From contig CAWCOV010000030.1 of assembly GCA_963797255.1 (NCBI GenBank), positions 248,001 through 312,000 on the forward strand: a DNA stretch of 64,000 nt, written 5' to 3'. Shown piece after piece: positions 52,840-62,432 of the stretch. The first letter of the stretch is position 1; each line of letters starts with the position of its first letter. A program made the position numbers and the translations under genes. Source of the DNA: JANXZS01 sp963797255. GTDB taxonomy: Bacteria > Acidobacteriota > Terriglobia > Terriglobales > Acidobacteriaceae. The notes beneath the pieces are model-generated. The model was given only the letters and a program-made list of their open reading frames with translations. It had not been told where the DNA came from and searched no databases.

Positions 52840-53010
52840 CTACCGCTTCAGCGCATCCTCTTTCGGCGAATGTGCGACCGAATATTCCGGATGCAACTTT
52901 CTAAATCGTTGTACGGTCGCTTCAACATCGACCGCGTCAGGTACAGTGTTTGTCGGGCCGAGGTAATGAAGCATCGCTTGTATCAGGACAACCATATCTT
53001 GATCATTCAC
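52840..53010 (-). CDS. Small protein of 56 residues, unknown function
   Basis: This gene is read in the gap between the MFS and oxidase genes, on the minus strand. GTG start at 53010 has GGAGG at nine-base spacing; the frame runs 56 codons to a TAG at 52840. The product (starting MNDQDMVVLIQAML, then PTNTVPDAVDVEATVQRFRK, ending PKEDALKR) is charged and helix-forming, without membrane segment. Codon use is not anomalous. The strong ribosome binding site and clean frame support a real gene, but no homologue is known to me. It is convergent to the MFS gene and divergent from the oxidase gene. Confidence 0.5.
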   Translation of the reverse strand: MNDQDMVVLIQAMLHYLGPTNTVPDAVDVEATVQRFRKLHPEYSVAHSPKEDALKR

Positions 53011-53216
53011 AGGACATTCCCTCCAAAATACTTTTCTCCAGAGGTAGGATGCCGCCGCCGCCCACAGTGTTCTCCCGAATTCCAGGCGCCTTTATAGGAG
53101 GAACATTCGCGGCCGCTGAAGCTTCATGCCGGCAATTTTGTCAGCAGCACCGGCGTCAGTGTAGAGTAGTCCTCACCTTCAACGCTGCATTGCACCGTTC
53201 GACCATCGCCAAAAAT

Positions 53217-54554
53217 ATGAAAAAGAGAACCTTCCTCAAGCTCCTCGCCGCGTTCATCCTCAAGCCCGCCTTCTCCCCGTTGTTCGCCTGGGCCGGGAAG
53301 CTCACCAATTGGGCCGGAAACATTGTCTACAGCACTGACAATCTTTATTCCGCTACCTCCATGAGCCAGGTGCAGACCTTCGTTAAATCCCACGAGAAGT
53401 TCAAGGTCCTCGGCACTCGCCACTGCTTCAACACCATCGCTGACAGCACCCAGGACTTTCTCTCTCTGCGGTCGATGGAGGAAGTTGTGTCGCTCGACAC
53501 CACCGCGAAGACCGTCACTGTCCAGTCCGGAATCACCTACGGCCGCCTCGCTCCGTATCTCCATTCGAAGGGCTTCGCGCTCCATAATCTCGCGTCCCTT
53601 CCGCACATCTCCGTTGCAGGAGCCTGCACGACCGCCACCCACGGCTCAGGAGAAAAGAACGGCAACCTCGCCACTGAGGTAGCCGCGCTCGAGTTCGTTA
53701 CCCCTGCAGGCGATATTATCGAGCTCTCGCGCAAGAAGGACGGCGACACATTCAAAGGTGTAGTCGTGGGCCTCGGCGCGCTGGGTGTCATCACCAAGGT
53801 CACGCTCGATGTTCAGCCCACCTTCATGATGCGGCAGTATGTCTATCAAAACCTTTCCTTCGACGCGATGAAGCAGCACTTCGATGCCATCGAGTCCAGC
53901 GCTTACAGCGTCAGTCTCTTCACAGATTGGCAGAACAAGCTCTTCAGCGAAGTATGGCTGAAGTGCCGCGAAGATCAGAAGCCTGTGTTCAACGCAAAGC
54001 CGGATTTCTTCGGTGCAAAGCTAGCCAGCAAAAATCTTCACCCCATCGCGGCGCTCTCTCCGGAAAACTGCACCGAGCAGATGGGAGTAGTCGGTCCATG
54101 GTACGAGCGCCTGCCGCACTTCAAGATGGGCTTTACGCCCAGCGCGGGTAAAGAGTTGCAGTCGGAATATTATGTTCCACGCGAGCACGCGGTCGATGCA
54201 ATCTTCGCCGTCGAGAAGCTCGCCAGCCAGATCACACCGCATTTGCTCATTACAGAGATCCGCGCCATCGCCGCGGACGACCTGTGGATGAGCCCCTGCT
54301 ACAAGCAGCCCAGCATCACTATTCACTTCACATGGAAGCAGGAATGGCCCGAAGTGAAAGCTCTGCTGCCGCTCATCGAAAAAGCGCTCGCTCCCTATAA
54401 GCCGCGCCCGCACTGGGGAAAGCTCTTCACCATGCCACCGCAGGAGTTGCGAGCGAAATACGCGCGGATCGACGAATTCATTCAGCTCAGCCAGAAGTAC
54501 GATCCGAAGGGAAAACTCCGCAACGAATTTCTCGACACCAATATCTTCAGCTAA
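53217..54554 (+). CDS. FAD-dependent alditol/aldonolactone oxidase-like protein
   Basis: This 445-residue VAO-superfamily oxidoreductase has the FAD-binding 4 (PCMH) domain with the likely covalent-FAD His69 in GTRHCFNTIAD, then SVAGACTTATHGSG, and a C-terminal ALO (D-arabino-1,4-lactone oxidase) domain with LITEIRAIAADDLWMSP, ITIHFTW, HWGKLF and DPKGKLRNEF. Xylitol and alditol oxidases share this layout. The N-terminal KKRTFLKLLAAFILKPAFSP is signal-like without a clear twin-Arg pair. ATG at 53217 has no good ribosome binding site. It may function in the same sugar-alcohol or organic-anion catabolism as the MFS protein, which is only inference. Confidence 0.85.
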   Translation: MKKRTFLKLLAAFILKPAFSPLFAWAGKLTNWAGNIVYSTDNLYSATSMSQVQTFVKSHEKFKVLGTRHCFNTIADSTQDFLSLRSMEEVVSLDTTAKTVTVQSGITYGRLAPYLHSKGFALHNLASLPHISVAGACTTATHGSGEKNGNLATEVAALEFVTPAGDIIELSRKKDGDTFKGVVVGLGALGVITKVTLDVQPTFMMRQYVYQNLSFDAMKQHFDAIESSAYSVSLFTDWQNKLFSEVWLKCREDQKPVFNAKPDFFGAKLASKNLHPIAALSPENCTEQMGVVGPWYERLPHFKMGFTPSAGKELQSEYYVPREHAVDAIFAVEKLASQITPHLLITEIRAIAADDLWMSPCYKQPSITIHFTWKQEWPEVKALLPLIEKALAPYKPRPHWGKLFTMPPQELRAKYARIDEFIQLSQKYDPKGKLRNEFLDTNIFS

Positions 54555-54562
54555 CCGCGGCG

Positions 54563-57073
54563 CTACTCTGTGCGAAGCGCCGTCGCAGGATCGATGGAAG
54601 CAGCTCTGCGTGCTGGAATCATTCCCGCCAGTAACACCATGCACCCAACAACCGATATCCCAATCGCGTAAATTCCAAAGTCGGCAGACGAGACATTGTA
54701 GAGCTGGCTCCGCAGCGCCCTCGTCAGCAGAATGGAAAGTGGAATTGTGACCACGATCGTAACAGTGGCTAAAATGACCGTCTCTCTCATCACCAGTCGA
54801 ATCACGGAGATTTGCCGCGCACCCAACGCCATGCGAATCCCGAACTCCCGTGTGCGTTGCGCAATGGAGTAAGCCAGCATGCCGTACAGGCCAATCCCCG
54901 CAAGCAGCGTTGCCAGGCCGCCAAAGACTGTAGCCAGCATGGCAATTGTTCGCTCGCTCGTAATCGTGTCGTCGATCTGCGCGCTCATCGTCGTCAGATC
55001 GTTCACAATCAGCTTGCTGTCGATATTTGCAATGGCTCCGCGAATGCTCGCCGCAGCCGCAGCAGGCGGCTGCCACGTGCGCACGTAGATGTTAAGTGAG
55101 GTAGCCTTTTCGCATTGAATGAACGGACGATACGAGGTAGCCTTCGCCGCATCACGCAGCGATGCGTGTTTCGCATCGGCCACCACTCCTACAATCACCG
55201 AGGTGGTTTCAGGATGGTCAGGTCGAGAAACTGTATAGCCGAGCGCCTCTTGCGGAGTCTTGAAGTAGTGACGCGCAAACTTCTCGTTCACAATCACCAC
55301 CTTGGTCGCCGTGGCCGTGTCGCTAGCCGCAAAGTAACGCCCGGCAATCAGCGGAATGCCCAGCGTCTGGTGGTAGTTGTCGCTTACCCAAGGAAGCTCG
55401 ACGTCAAGACCGTCTTCCGGCTTTTCCGCGTGGCCTGAGACTTTCACATCACCGTCAATGCCATTGCCCGCAAGATCAGCGTCGTTCGTCGCACCAACCG
55501 CTTTCACACCCGGCAATGCGGCCAGGGATTCAAGGACCCGTTGTTCCACCGCCATCACCTGGTCAGAAGGGTACCCGGCAAGTTCCGGAGCGAATTCAAA
55601 TGTGAGCAGATGGTCCGTCGCAAAGCCAGGATTTACGTTACGCAAATTCTGAATCGTACGCATGAAAACGCCAGCACCAATCACCAGCAGCAGGCTCAGG
55701 CCCACCTGCAATGCAACGCACGTACGTCGAAATTTTACGGATGCTCCACTGCCTGTGCCTACCTGCTGGCGCAACGCGTCGGCCAGTCTCGGGTTCCAGA
55801 ATTGCAACGCAGGTGCCAGGCTGAACAGCAAGCTTGCCAAGAGCGCAAGGCTCATCGTGAACATTAGAACGCGCCAATCCAGTTGGGCGGTGAACGTCGT
55901 TTGCGAAGTACGTCCGGCAATCCACGCAATTAGCGCGCGCAACGCAGGCGTGGCCAGCACCAGCCCTGCGGCCGCGCCGGAAATGCCCAGCAGCAGCCCC
56001 TCTGCAATCAATTGCCGCAAAACCTGGAAATTCGTTGCGCCCAGCGCATAGCGCATGGAGAATTCGCGCACCCGCGTAGACGCGCGTACCAGCAGCAGGC
56101 TCGCAACATTCACAATCGCCATTGAGATCACCAGCAGCATCATGCCCATCATGATCAGTAGCGGCGTGCGTACTTCGTCGCGATAAGGAGAGAAACCCTT
56201 GGCTCCTGCATCAAGGTTTAAGTGCGACTTCGTAATAAATTCTTCTCGCCGCTTCTCGGACTGGTCACGCTGCAGCGGAAACTCATCGGTGCGTAGCGCA
56301 GTCCACAGCGGGCCGATGTTCGCAAGCGCCTGTTCTCGCGACTCGTTATCTCGCAGCCGCCCTACAACATTCAGCCAATACGAACGATGGTCGCTCAGGT
56401 AGTTCCACTCGGGTTCAATAACGCGTTGCATCGTTATCGGAACATACAGGCTCGGAACGCGCCCCCACACCATGCTGTGAAATCCCGGCGCAGCAACACC
56501 CACAACGGTGAACGGGTGGCCGTTCACCAGCATCATCTTTCCTGTTATAGGAGCTTCCGCCAGGTGATTTTTCCAGTAGTCGAACGAAAGCACAACCACG
56601 GGGTTCGCATTTTCCGCTGTCTCATCGCTCGGCAGAAGCGTGCGCCCCATCGCCGGCCGTACACCGAGTACGTCAAAATAATTTCCGCTTACCAATTCCA
56701 CCGGAACCTGCTCTGCGTGATCGTTCCAAGCCACGCCCGCGGTCGAGCGCCCCGTCGCTATCAATCCGCTGAACGCCGTATTCCGTTCCCTCAAATCGCG
56801 AAACATGGGATACGAAAAGCTATAGCGATGCCCGGGCGTATCCCCGCCCTCGGAAGTGGTGTGGCCACCCGCACTGCCAGCGAAGCTCAGCACCACCAAC
56901 TGTCCCGGATCTCTCACCGGAAGCGCCCGCAGCAATGCCTGATTGAACAGTGTGAAGATCGCCGTGTTCGCGCCAATCGCAAGCGCAAGCGTCAAAATCG
57001 CTGTGATGGCGAATCCGCGCGAACGGAACAATTGGCGGATCGCGAATAGAAAGTCCTTTGTAAATCGTTCCAT
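54563..57073 (-). CDS. Acidobacterial duplicated orphan permease (MacB-like ABC permease)
   Basis: This 836-residue protein is of the ADOP/MacB-FtsX permease type: duplicated membrane-plus-periplasmic units, ~8 membrane helices, no ATPase domain. It starts with the DFLFAIRQLFRSRGFAITAILTLALAIGANTAIF region and repeats similar membrane segments near the C-terminus (MLAYSIAQRTREFGIRMALGARQ). ADOP genes are a lineage-typical, highly amplified family of Acidobacteriota, not usually accompanied by an ATPase. It ends 8 bp before the FAD-oxidase stop (convergent). The large 482-bp upstream gap (57074-57555) holds no gene I can support. Confidence 0.92.
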   Translation of the reverse strand: MERFTKDFLFAIRQLFRSRGFAITAILTLALAIGANTAIFTLFNQALLRALPVRDPGQLVVLSFAGSAGGHTTSEGGDTPGHRYSFSYPMFRDLRERNTAFSGLIATGRSTAGVAWNDHAEQVPVELVSGNYFDVLGVRPAMGRTLLPSDETAENANPVVVLSFDYWKNHLAEAPITGKMMLVNGHPFTVVGVAAPGFHSMVWGRVPSLYVPITMQRVIEPEWNYLSDHRSYWLNVVGRLRDNESREQALANIGPLWTALRTDEFPLQRDQSEKRREEFITKSHLNLDAGAKGFSPYRDEVRTPLLIMMGMMLLVISMAIVNVASLLLVRASTRVREFSMRYALGATNFQVLRQLIAEGLLLGISGAAAGLVLATPALRALIAWIAGRTSQTTFTAQLDWRVLMFTMSLALLASLLFSLAPALQFWNPRLADALRQQVGTGSGASVKFRRTCVALQVGLSLLLVIGAGVFMRTIQNLRNVNPGFATDHLLTFEFAPELAGYPSDQVMAVEQRVLESLAALPGVKAVGATNDADLAGNGIDGDVKVSGHAEKPEDGLDVELPWVSDNYHQTLGIPLIAGRYFAASDTATATKVVIVNEKFARHYFKTPQEALGYTVSRPDHPETTSVIVGVVADAKHASLRDAAKATSYRPFIQCEKATSLNIYVRTWQPPAAAAASIRGAIANIDSKLIVNDLTTMSAQIDDTITSERTIAMLATVFGGLATLLAGIGLYGMLAYSIAQRTREFGIRMALGARQISVIRLVMRETVILATVTIVVTIPLSILLTRALRSQLYNVSSADFGIYAIGISVVGCMVLLAGMIPARRAASIDPATALRTE

Positions 57074-57555
57074 ATGGTTTCCGGTAAAAAATTATCCGTC
57101 GGTTGTACTTGCACGCGCGCTTCCATCCGCGATTGGGGCAAACTGAATGATTAGTCGGAAGATATTCGTGCTCAGGGTGTCCGATTCCAGTGGTCTCCGT
57201 TCAATAACGAACACTGAAAATTGGTTCGACTCCACGCGCGGCGAATAGCTCTGAATCCCGCTTCATTTTGACGTTGCCTTTTAGTTCTCCAAGGCGCCAC
57301 TTGTCCCAATGCACGACACTGCGAGTAAAGTAATGGCGTCAGTAACTGCACAACAAGTTTGCAGCGGAGGCTGGTGAAGATCCACATACGGAGGGATCTC
57401 TGCACAAGTTCACTTTGACTCAGTACTCACAGAATCGGCAAGTGCGAGCGTATGTATTCAACGTTCTTTGCAACTCATTCTGAAGTGCCGGGCACAATTT
57501 TCCGCATCTCAATGGAGACCGCCGTCTCTAATCTCGCAGGAGGTTTTCCCCTCGC
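57074..57555. other. Divergent intergenic region between orphan permease and catalase
   Basis: This 482-bp gap separates two divergent genes and presumably holds both promoters. I see no gene: the only frames are ~60-77-codon minus-strand runs without ribosome binding sites. An AGGAGG at 57538-57543 lies 12 bp before the catalase start. Confidence 0.5.
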
Positions 57556-58506
57556 ATGCCCCTTCCTCACGATGAAAAATTGATCGCACTCAGCAACGAC
57601 GTGCTGCAACAATTCCAAACCATATTCGGGCAGCATCCTGGCTTCCGCCCTGCCCACGCCAAGGGCATCTTGCTAACCGGAACTTTCGCTCCAACGCCAA
57701 GCGCCGCAACGCTCTCCCGGGCTCCGCACTTCAGCCGCGCCTCCACACCGGTTACTGTCAGATTTTCTGATGCGACCGGGCTTCCCGTCATCCCCGACAA
57801 CAATCCCAATGCCAACCCGCGCGGCATGGCCACACGCTTCTACCTGGGCGAGCGTGTGCATACCGATATCATCGGCCACTCTGCCGACGGTTTCCCAACG
57901 CGGACAGGGCAGGAATTTCTCGAGATGCTGCGCGCCGTCGCTTCCAGTGATCCAGCCAACATCAAGGGTTCCCCCCTGGAAGCATTTCTCGGTTCTCATC
58001 CCAAGGCTCTGGCCTATGTGCAGACTCCCAAGCCCGCGCCCTCCAGCTTCGCCCGCGAATCTTACTTCGGCGTTACCGCCGTACGTTTCACCAATTCGGA
58101 CGGAGCCGTTCGCTTTGGACGCTATCGCATCGTGCCCGATGCCGGAAATGAATTCCTCAACGACTCCGACGCGGCTGCAAAAGCCCCGAACTACTTATTC
58201 GACGAAATCACAGAGAGAATTGGCAAGGGACCTATCAAGTTTCATGTCACCGCCCAACTCGCCAACGACGGAGACATCGTGGACGATGCCACCGAACATT
58301 GGCCCGAGAATCGCACGGTGATCGAGCTCGGCACCATCACCCTCACAGGGTCAGTTGCCGACCAGGCCCACGAGCAGCAGTACATTATCTTTGATCCCAT
58401 TCCCCGAATCGACGGAATTGATCCATCTGACGATCCATTGCTCGAGCTACGTGCCGCTGTCTACCTCATCAGTGGCCGTCGTCGCCGGGAAGCGCCGAGT
58501 GCATAA
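57556..58506 (+). CDS. Catalase-related (haem) peroxidase
   Basis: This 316-residue protein has the compact catalase fold without the long N- and C-terminal arms of full catalases. The distal haem His is in RPAHAKGILLTGTF, followed by VRFSDATGLP and NPRGMATRF, and the proximal haem-binding Tyr is in LELRAAVYLISGRR near the C-terminus. Such short catalase-like peroxidases often use organic donors or lipid peroxides rather than purely disproportionating hydrogen peroxide. A hairpin follows the gene. ATG at 57556 has AGGAGG slightly further upstream than ideal. Confidence 0.9.
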   Translation: MPLPHDEKLIALSNDVLQQFQTIFGQHPGFRPAHAKGILLTGTFAPTPSAATLSRAPHFSRASTPVTVRFSDATGLPVIPDNNPNANPRGMATRFYLGERVHTDIIGHSADGFPTRTGQEFLEMLRAVASSDPANIKGSPLEAFLGSHPKALAYVQTPKPAPSSFARESYFGVTAVRFTNSDGAVRFGRYRIVPDAGNEFLNDSDAAAKAPNYLFDEITERIGKGPIKFHVTAQLANDGDIVDDATEHWPENRTVIELGTITLTGSVADQAHEQQYIIFDPIPRIDGIDPSDDPLLELRAAVYLISGRRRREAPSA

Positions 58507-58523
58507 ACCGTGTCACCCGAAAA

Positions 58524-58556
58524 CGTCCGGCTCGGATTTTGAATCCGCGCCGGACG
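58524..58556 (+). terminator. Hairpin downstream of catalase
   Basis: CGTCCGGC and GCCGGACG (8 bp) flank an inner CGGATT/AATCCG pair, making a long stem beginning 18 bp after the stop. No T-run follows. Confidence 0.5.
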
Positions 58557-58779
58557 GTAATTGCGCCAACCCAGCTTAAGAAATCCCGTTCTTTGTTAAA
58601 ACGATGTCTAGGTGATCAGGATCACGTGCCAAAGTGTGCATAGTAATCGATAACTTTAACGATCCAGTTTGCACCAAATCAACGTCGAAAACGAATGAAT
58701 TTGCCAAGTCCATCTCTGCTGGGCGACACTCATTGCCAGCCTGGAACGGGGTCTTATACGTACAGCGGAGGATTTGAAG

Positions 58780-59148
58780 ATGAAGCGTTCACTCGTAGTT
58801 CTAGCCCTGGTCAGCGCGTCTGCTTTCGCAGCAGATCAGAGCTCTAAACCCACCACCATGAATGGCTGGGTAAGCGATTCGAAGTGCGGCGCCATGCACG
58901 CCGGCACCGGCGCGAGCTGCGCCAAGAAGTGCGTCGAAGGTGGCGCAAAGCCCGTCTTTGTTGACGATGCGAAGAAGCAGGTATGGAGTATCGACGATCC
59001 CGCAAGCGTCACCAGCCACGTGGGACATCACGTAGCCGTCGAGGCCACGACCAATACGGAGAACAAATCTGTGCACATTACGAAGCTGACCATGCTCCCC
59101 GATCAGGGCGCAGGCAAATCGGATTCCATGGAGAATATGGCCCACTAG
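58780..59148 (+). CDS. Small secreted cysteine-containing protein, unknown
   Basis: This 122-residue exported protein has a signal peptide at residues 1-19 (cut AFA/ADQ) and ATG at 58780 with GCGGAGG at good spacing. The mature part starts TTMNGWVSDSKCGAMHAGTG and includes ASCAKKCVEGGAKPVFVDD and a C-terminal beta region (VGHHVAVEATTNTENKSVHI). The Cys/Trp/Gly pattern (SKCG, CxxxC) recurs in small acidobacterial secreted proteins; no function is known. It stands alone, ~270 bp from the catalase. Confidence 0.8.
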   Translation: MKRSLVVLALVSASAFAADQSSKPTTMNGWVSDSKCGAMHAGTGASCAKKCVEGGAKPVFVDDAKKQVWSIDDPASVTSHVGHHVAVEATTNTENKSVHITKLTMLPDQGAGKSDSMENMAH

Positions 59149-59287
59149 CCGACAATTTGTTGGAGCGGGTGATTCAACTCGATCGCCCGCAATAATCAGC
59201 GCCCCCGCGTCCGTTTCTGTTAATGTCAGTGATGTTCGTTCAAACGATCCCGCCGCGGTAAGGTGAGAGGGTCGGAAAGTCAGCGAG

Positions 59288-59572
59288 ATGGCAAAAGCAA
59301 TCTGGAATGGCAAAGTTCTTGCCGAGAGTGACACGATCGAGACGGTAGAAGGCAACGTCTATTTCCCCGAGACTGCGATTAATCGGGAATATTTCCGGCC
59401 CAGCTCCACAATTTCAACCTGCCCATGGAAGGGCCAGGCGCGCTATTACAGCCTGCTGATCGACGGACAGGAGAATCCCGACGCAGCCTGGTATTATCCT
59501 GACCCGAAGCCCGCCGCACGCAACATCAAAAACCACGTCGCGTTTTGGCGAGGCGTCGAAGTAGAAAAATAG
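59288..59572 (+). CDS. DUF427 protein
   Basis: This 94-residue single-domain beta-barrel protein has the family pattern AKAIWNGKVLAESD, VEGNVYFPETAIN, TCPWKGQARYYSL and AAWYYPDPKPAA (with CPWKG the best conserved part). Function is unknown in general. ATG at 59288 has only weak purine context. It ends 6 bp before the stop of the convergent histidine kinase gene. Confidence 0.9.
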   Translation: MAKAIWNGKVLAESDTIETVEGNVYFPETAINREYFRPSSTISTCPWKGQARYYSLLIDGQENPDAAWYYPDPKPAARNIKNHVAFWRGVEVEK

Positions 59573-59578
59573 AGCGCT

Positions 59579-61060
59579 CTAGTAGGCCTGCAGCTGTTCC
59601 CGCGGTAGTCTAACCTGGAAACAGGTCGAACCCGGCTTCGATTGAACCGTGACATATCCCCTGTGTTTGCGGACGATCCGCGTTACACTGTCCAGCCCTA
59701 ATCCAAGCCCCCTGCCTGGAGGTTTGGTGGTGAAGAATGGCTCGAAAATCCGATCCTGAATCTCGGCTGGAATTCCGCGGCCATTGTCCCAGACCTCAAT
59801 CATGAGTAGATCTCCCGCTGACCGGCAACTCAGCTTCAACTGCCCATGATCGTCCATTGCGTCCAGGGCATTTTCAATGAGGGCGGTCCATACCTGGTTC
59901 AGTTCGCTTGCGTAAGCGCTGATGGTCGGCAAGTCCGCTTCATATTCCCGCACAACTTCAACATTGCGAAGCCGCGACTGTAGCATGCTCAGGGTATTTT
60001 CAATGCCGGTAGGTATATCGATCTCCTGAATCGGCGCCTGATCCATGTAGGCGTAATCCTTGATAGCGCTGATCAGATCAAATATACGTTCTGTAGAATG
60101 CAGCATCGCATCGGCGATTCGTTCGGTTCTAAGAGCCGATGCAAATTGCGCAAGCACCACGCTCAACTCATGCGGGTCGAGAAAAGAAGCGAGCTCATCC
60201 AACGAAGCGACGCCGATGCCAAGCTGAGCGAGATCGGGCGCAATCAGCCAGGTTTCCTGGATCCCTTTCGTGTCGAGCCAATTCGTTGCAACATCTTCGC
60301 GCTGGGCCTGCATCGTCTCATCTTGAACCGTGTTCGTTTCCTTCTTTGCGCGAACGGACTTCTCCCATGCTTCGATTTTCTGGGTCTGCTCCTGCTTGAG
60401 ACACAGGCTGCCGAGACGAAACTTCGTATGTCCAAATACCTGCAATTCCTCCATCAACCCGGAGGCGGCGCGCTGGGCAGCCGATGCGGGATTATTGAGT
60501 TCGTGCGCAAGATTCGCCGCGAGCTTTCCCAGTGCGGTCAGCTTCTCAGCCTGCTGCTCCATCCGAGTAACTTCGCGCACACGGTCAAGCAGAACCGAGA
60601 CCATTCTTTGTCCAAACGAAGGAATAGCCTTAAGCATTTCCGGGAAGAGTGAGCGATCGAATTCGAGCGCCCAGGTGTCAGACGTGGTGAAGCCCAAACC
60701 TCCGTAACTCTTCATGCGCGAGAAGGGAAGGAGGGCCGTAATTTGCCCGGAGCGGCCGATGAAGAGCGCTGCGGGACCTCCTCGTTCTCGCCGGACATGG
60801 ACTTCTCCACGCAGAATGATCATCATCTTCGTCGCAGGTGTGCCTTCGTGGAAAAGGGTGCTTCCCGCGGGGGCGAAAAGTTCTGTGGCCTGCGAAGCCA
60901 GCCACTCAAATTCACTGTCAGATAATCCGCTAAGCGGCGCAACCCGTTTTAGCGCTTCTACGATCTCGTGAAGCGGAGTGGGTTCGCCCGTGTTTGCAAA
61001 GAGACTAGGAGTGATCTCCATCTCTGCGGGCGTCGCTTCCGTGTGCATGTAGGAATTCAT
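59579..61060 (-). CDS. Sensor histidine kinase with cyclic-nucleotide-binding domain
   Basis: This 493-residue soluble kinase has an N-terminal cNMP-binding-like domain (residues ~55-160: LFAPAGSTLFHEGTPATKMM, GEVHVRRERGG, LPFSRM), then the HisKA phosphoacceptor helix (ANLAHELNNPASAAQRAA, His), and an ATPase domain with N box IENALDAMDD, G1 DNGRGIP, F box FEPFFTTK and G2 GLGLGL. No membrane helix or response regulator is adjacent. ATG at 61060 has GGGAG just upstream; a longer frame reaching 61249 is rejected. The effector cyclic nucleotide, or another ligand, is not identified. Confidence 0.9.
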   Translation of the reverse strand: MNSYMHTEATPAEMEITPSLFANTGEPTPLHEIVEALKRVAPLSGLSDSEFEWLASQATELFAPAGSTLFHEGTPATKMMIILRGEVHVRRERGGPAALFIGRSGQITALLPFSRMKSYGGLGFTTSDTWALEFDRSLFPEMLKAIPSFGQRMVSVLLDRVREVTRMEQQAEKLTALGKLAANLAHELNNPASAAQRAASGLMEELQVFGHTKFRLGSLCLKQEQTQKIEAWEKSVRAKKETNTVQDETMQAQREDVATNWLDTKGIQETWLIAPDLAQLGIGVASLDELASFLDPHELSVVLAQFASALRTERIADAMLHSTERIFDLISAIKDYAYMDQAPIQEIDIPTGIENTLSMLQSRLRNVEVVREYEADLPTISAYASELNQVWTALIENALDAMDDHGQLKLSCRSAGDLLMIEVWDNGRGIPAEIQDRIFEPFFTTKPPGRGLGLGLDSVTRIVRKHRGYVTVQSKPGSTCFQVRLPREQLQAY

Positions 61061-61280
61061 AAATCTCCCTGTGGCATTCAATGGTAAACGAAACCATCCG
61101 CATCGAGCGGAAGGGTAATCCCTCAAATTCCACTTGCCAAAGAATCGGCAAACAGAGATGAGGTCCCTCACGGAAAGGAAAAAAATCAAAAAATTGGCAT
61201 GAAGTGAAGTGAGAGTCGAAATTGCGGAATAGGGTTGCGCCGCAATCACGGCAAATTAACTTTCTCTTTATAAACGGTAA

Positions 61281-61306
61281 GCCGGGCAGCTTTGCAGCGG
61301 CCCGGC
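61281..61306 (-). terminator. Hairpin downstream of ilvC, possible terminator
   Basis: The 7-bp stem GCCGGGC and GCCCGGC lies ~33 bp after the ilvC stop and ~220 bp upstream of the histidine kinase start. On the minus strand the sequence after it is TTACCGTTTAT, a weak T-rich tail. Confidence 0.5.
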
Positions 61307-61338
61307 CCTTATTCGATGAAGATTATGTTCCGCAGGAT

Positions 61339-62370
61339 CTAAACTTTTACAGGTTCGGGACTTCCGCTCTCGACCGTAACAGGATCAAGGAACGGCATGG
61401 CAGCACGCAGTTTTTCGCCAACTGCCTCGATTTGCAGACCTGCTTCCGCCTTGCGCATTTCCTCAAATTTGTGCCGCCCGGTTTTGTTCTCCGCGATCCA
61501 GTTTTTCGCAAAAGTTCCATCCTGGATTTCCGCGAGGATCTTCTTCATTTCGGCACGTGTCTGGTCTGTGATCAGCCGTGGGCCGGCAGTATAGTCGCCA
61601 TACTCTGCAGTGTCGGAAATGGAATAACGCATGTATCCAAGTCCGCCGCGATAAATAAGATCGACGATCAGCTTAAGCTCATGCAGGCATTCAAAATAAG
61701 CCACTTCCGGCTGATATCCGGCATCTACGAGCGTCTTGAAACCAGCCTTGATGAGCGCGCTTACACCGCCGCAAAGCACTGCCTGTTCGCCAAAGAGATC
61801 GGTTTCTGTCTCTTCGGTGAAAGTTGTTTCAATGACTCCGGCGCGAGTGCATCCGATTCCCTTGGCATAGGAGAGAGACAAAGCGTAAGCGTTGCCGCTG
61901 GCATCCTGGTGGACAGCAAGCAGACCGGGTGTGCCGCCGCCCTCAGTAAAGACTTCGCGCACGCGGTGCCCCGGCGCCTTGGGCGCGACCATTGCAACGT
62001 CAATGTCGGCAGGCGGCTTAATGGCGTCGTAACGAATGTTGAATCCATGCGCAAACATCAACAGCTTACCTTTGGAGAGGTGCTGCTTGATGTCGTTCTC
62101 ATAAATGGCGGCCTGCGAAGTATCTGGCGCAAGAATCATGATGACGTCAGCCCATTTGGCCGCGTCCGCAACGGATAAAACCTCAAGTCCGACCTTCTGC
62201 GCCTTGGCGATGGACTTGCTTGTGGTTGGCAAACCGATGCGCACATCCACGCCTGAGTCTTTCAGGTTGAGGGCGTGCGCGTGCCCCTGCGATCCGTAGC
62301 CGATAATGGCTACTTTCTTCTTCTGGATGAGGGTCAAGTCGGCATCTTGATCGTGATAAGTCTTCGGCAT
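61339..62370 (-). CDS. ilvC: Ketol-acid reductoisomerase (class I)
   Basis: IlvC isomerises and reduces acetolactate or acetohydroxybutyrate in valine/isoleucine synthesis. The 343-residue class I enzyme has the NADPH motif VAIIGYGSQGHAHALNLKDSG, VAPKAPGHRVREVF, GCTRAGVIETTFTEETETDLFGEQ (metal ligands Asp/Glu), and PEVAYFECLHELKLI at the C-terminal knot. AAGGAAAAAG precedes the ATG. It is third in the minus-strand ilvB-ilvN-ilvC set. Confidence 0.97.
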   Translation of the reverse strand: MPKTYHDQDADLTLIQKKKVAIIGYGSQGHAHALNLKDSGVDVRIGLPTTSKSIAKAQKVGLEVLSVADAAKWADVIMILAPDTSQAAIYENDIKQHLSKGKLLMFAHGFNIRYDAIKPPADIDVAMVAPKAPGHRVREVFTEGGGTPGLLAVHQDASGNAYALSLSYAKGIGCTRAGVIETTFTEETETDLFGEQAVLCGGVSALIKAGFKTLVDAGYQPEVAYFECLHELKLIVDLIYRGGLGYMRYSISDTAEYGDYTAGPRLITDQTRAEMKKILAEIQDGTFAKNWIAENKTGRHKFEEMRKAEAGLQIEAVGEKLRAAMPFLDPVTVESGSPEPVKV

Positions 62371-62432
62371 TCTCTTTTTCCTTTTAGGTGAGGGAACAGT
62401 TGTATGAAGTCAAAGCCGGGCAATTCTAAAAT

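Noticed and set aside
54545..54565. AGCTAACCGC at the stop of the FAD oxidase, resembling the 15-bp repeat
   Set aside because: Single copy and in the opposite orientation to the four arrays; probably chance.
57172..57405. 77-codon minus-strand frame in the permease-catalase gap
   Set aside because: No ribosome binding site and no protein-like pattern.
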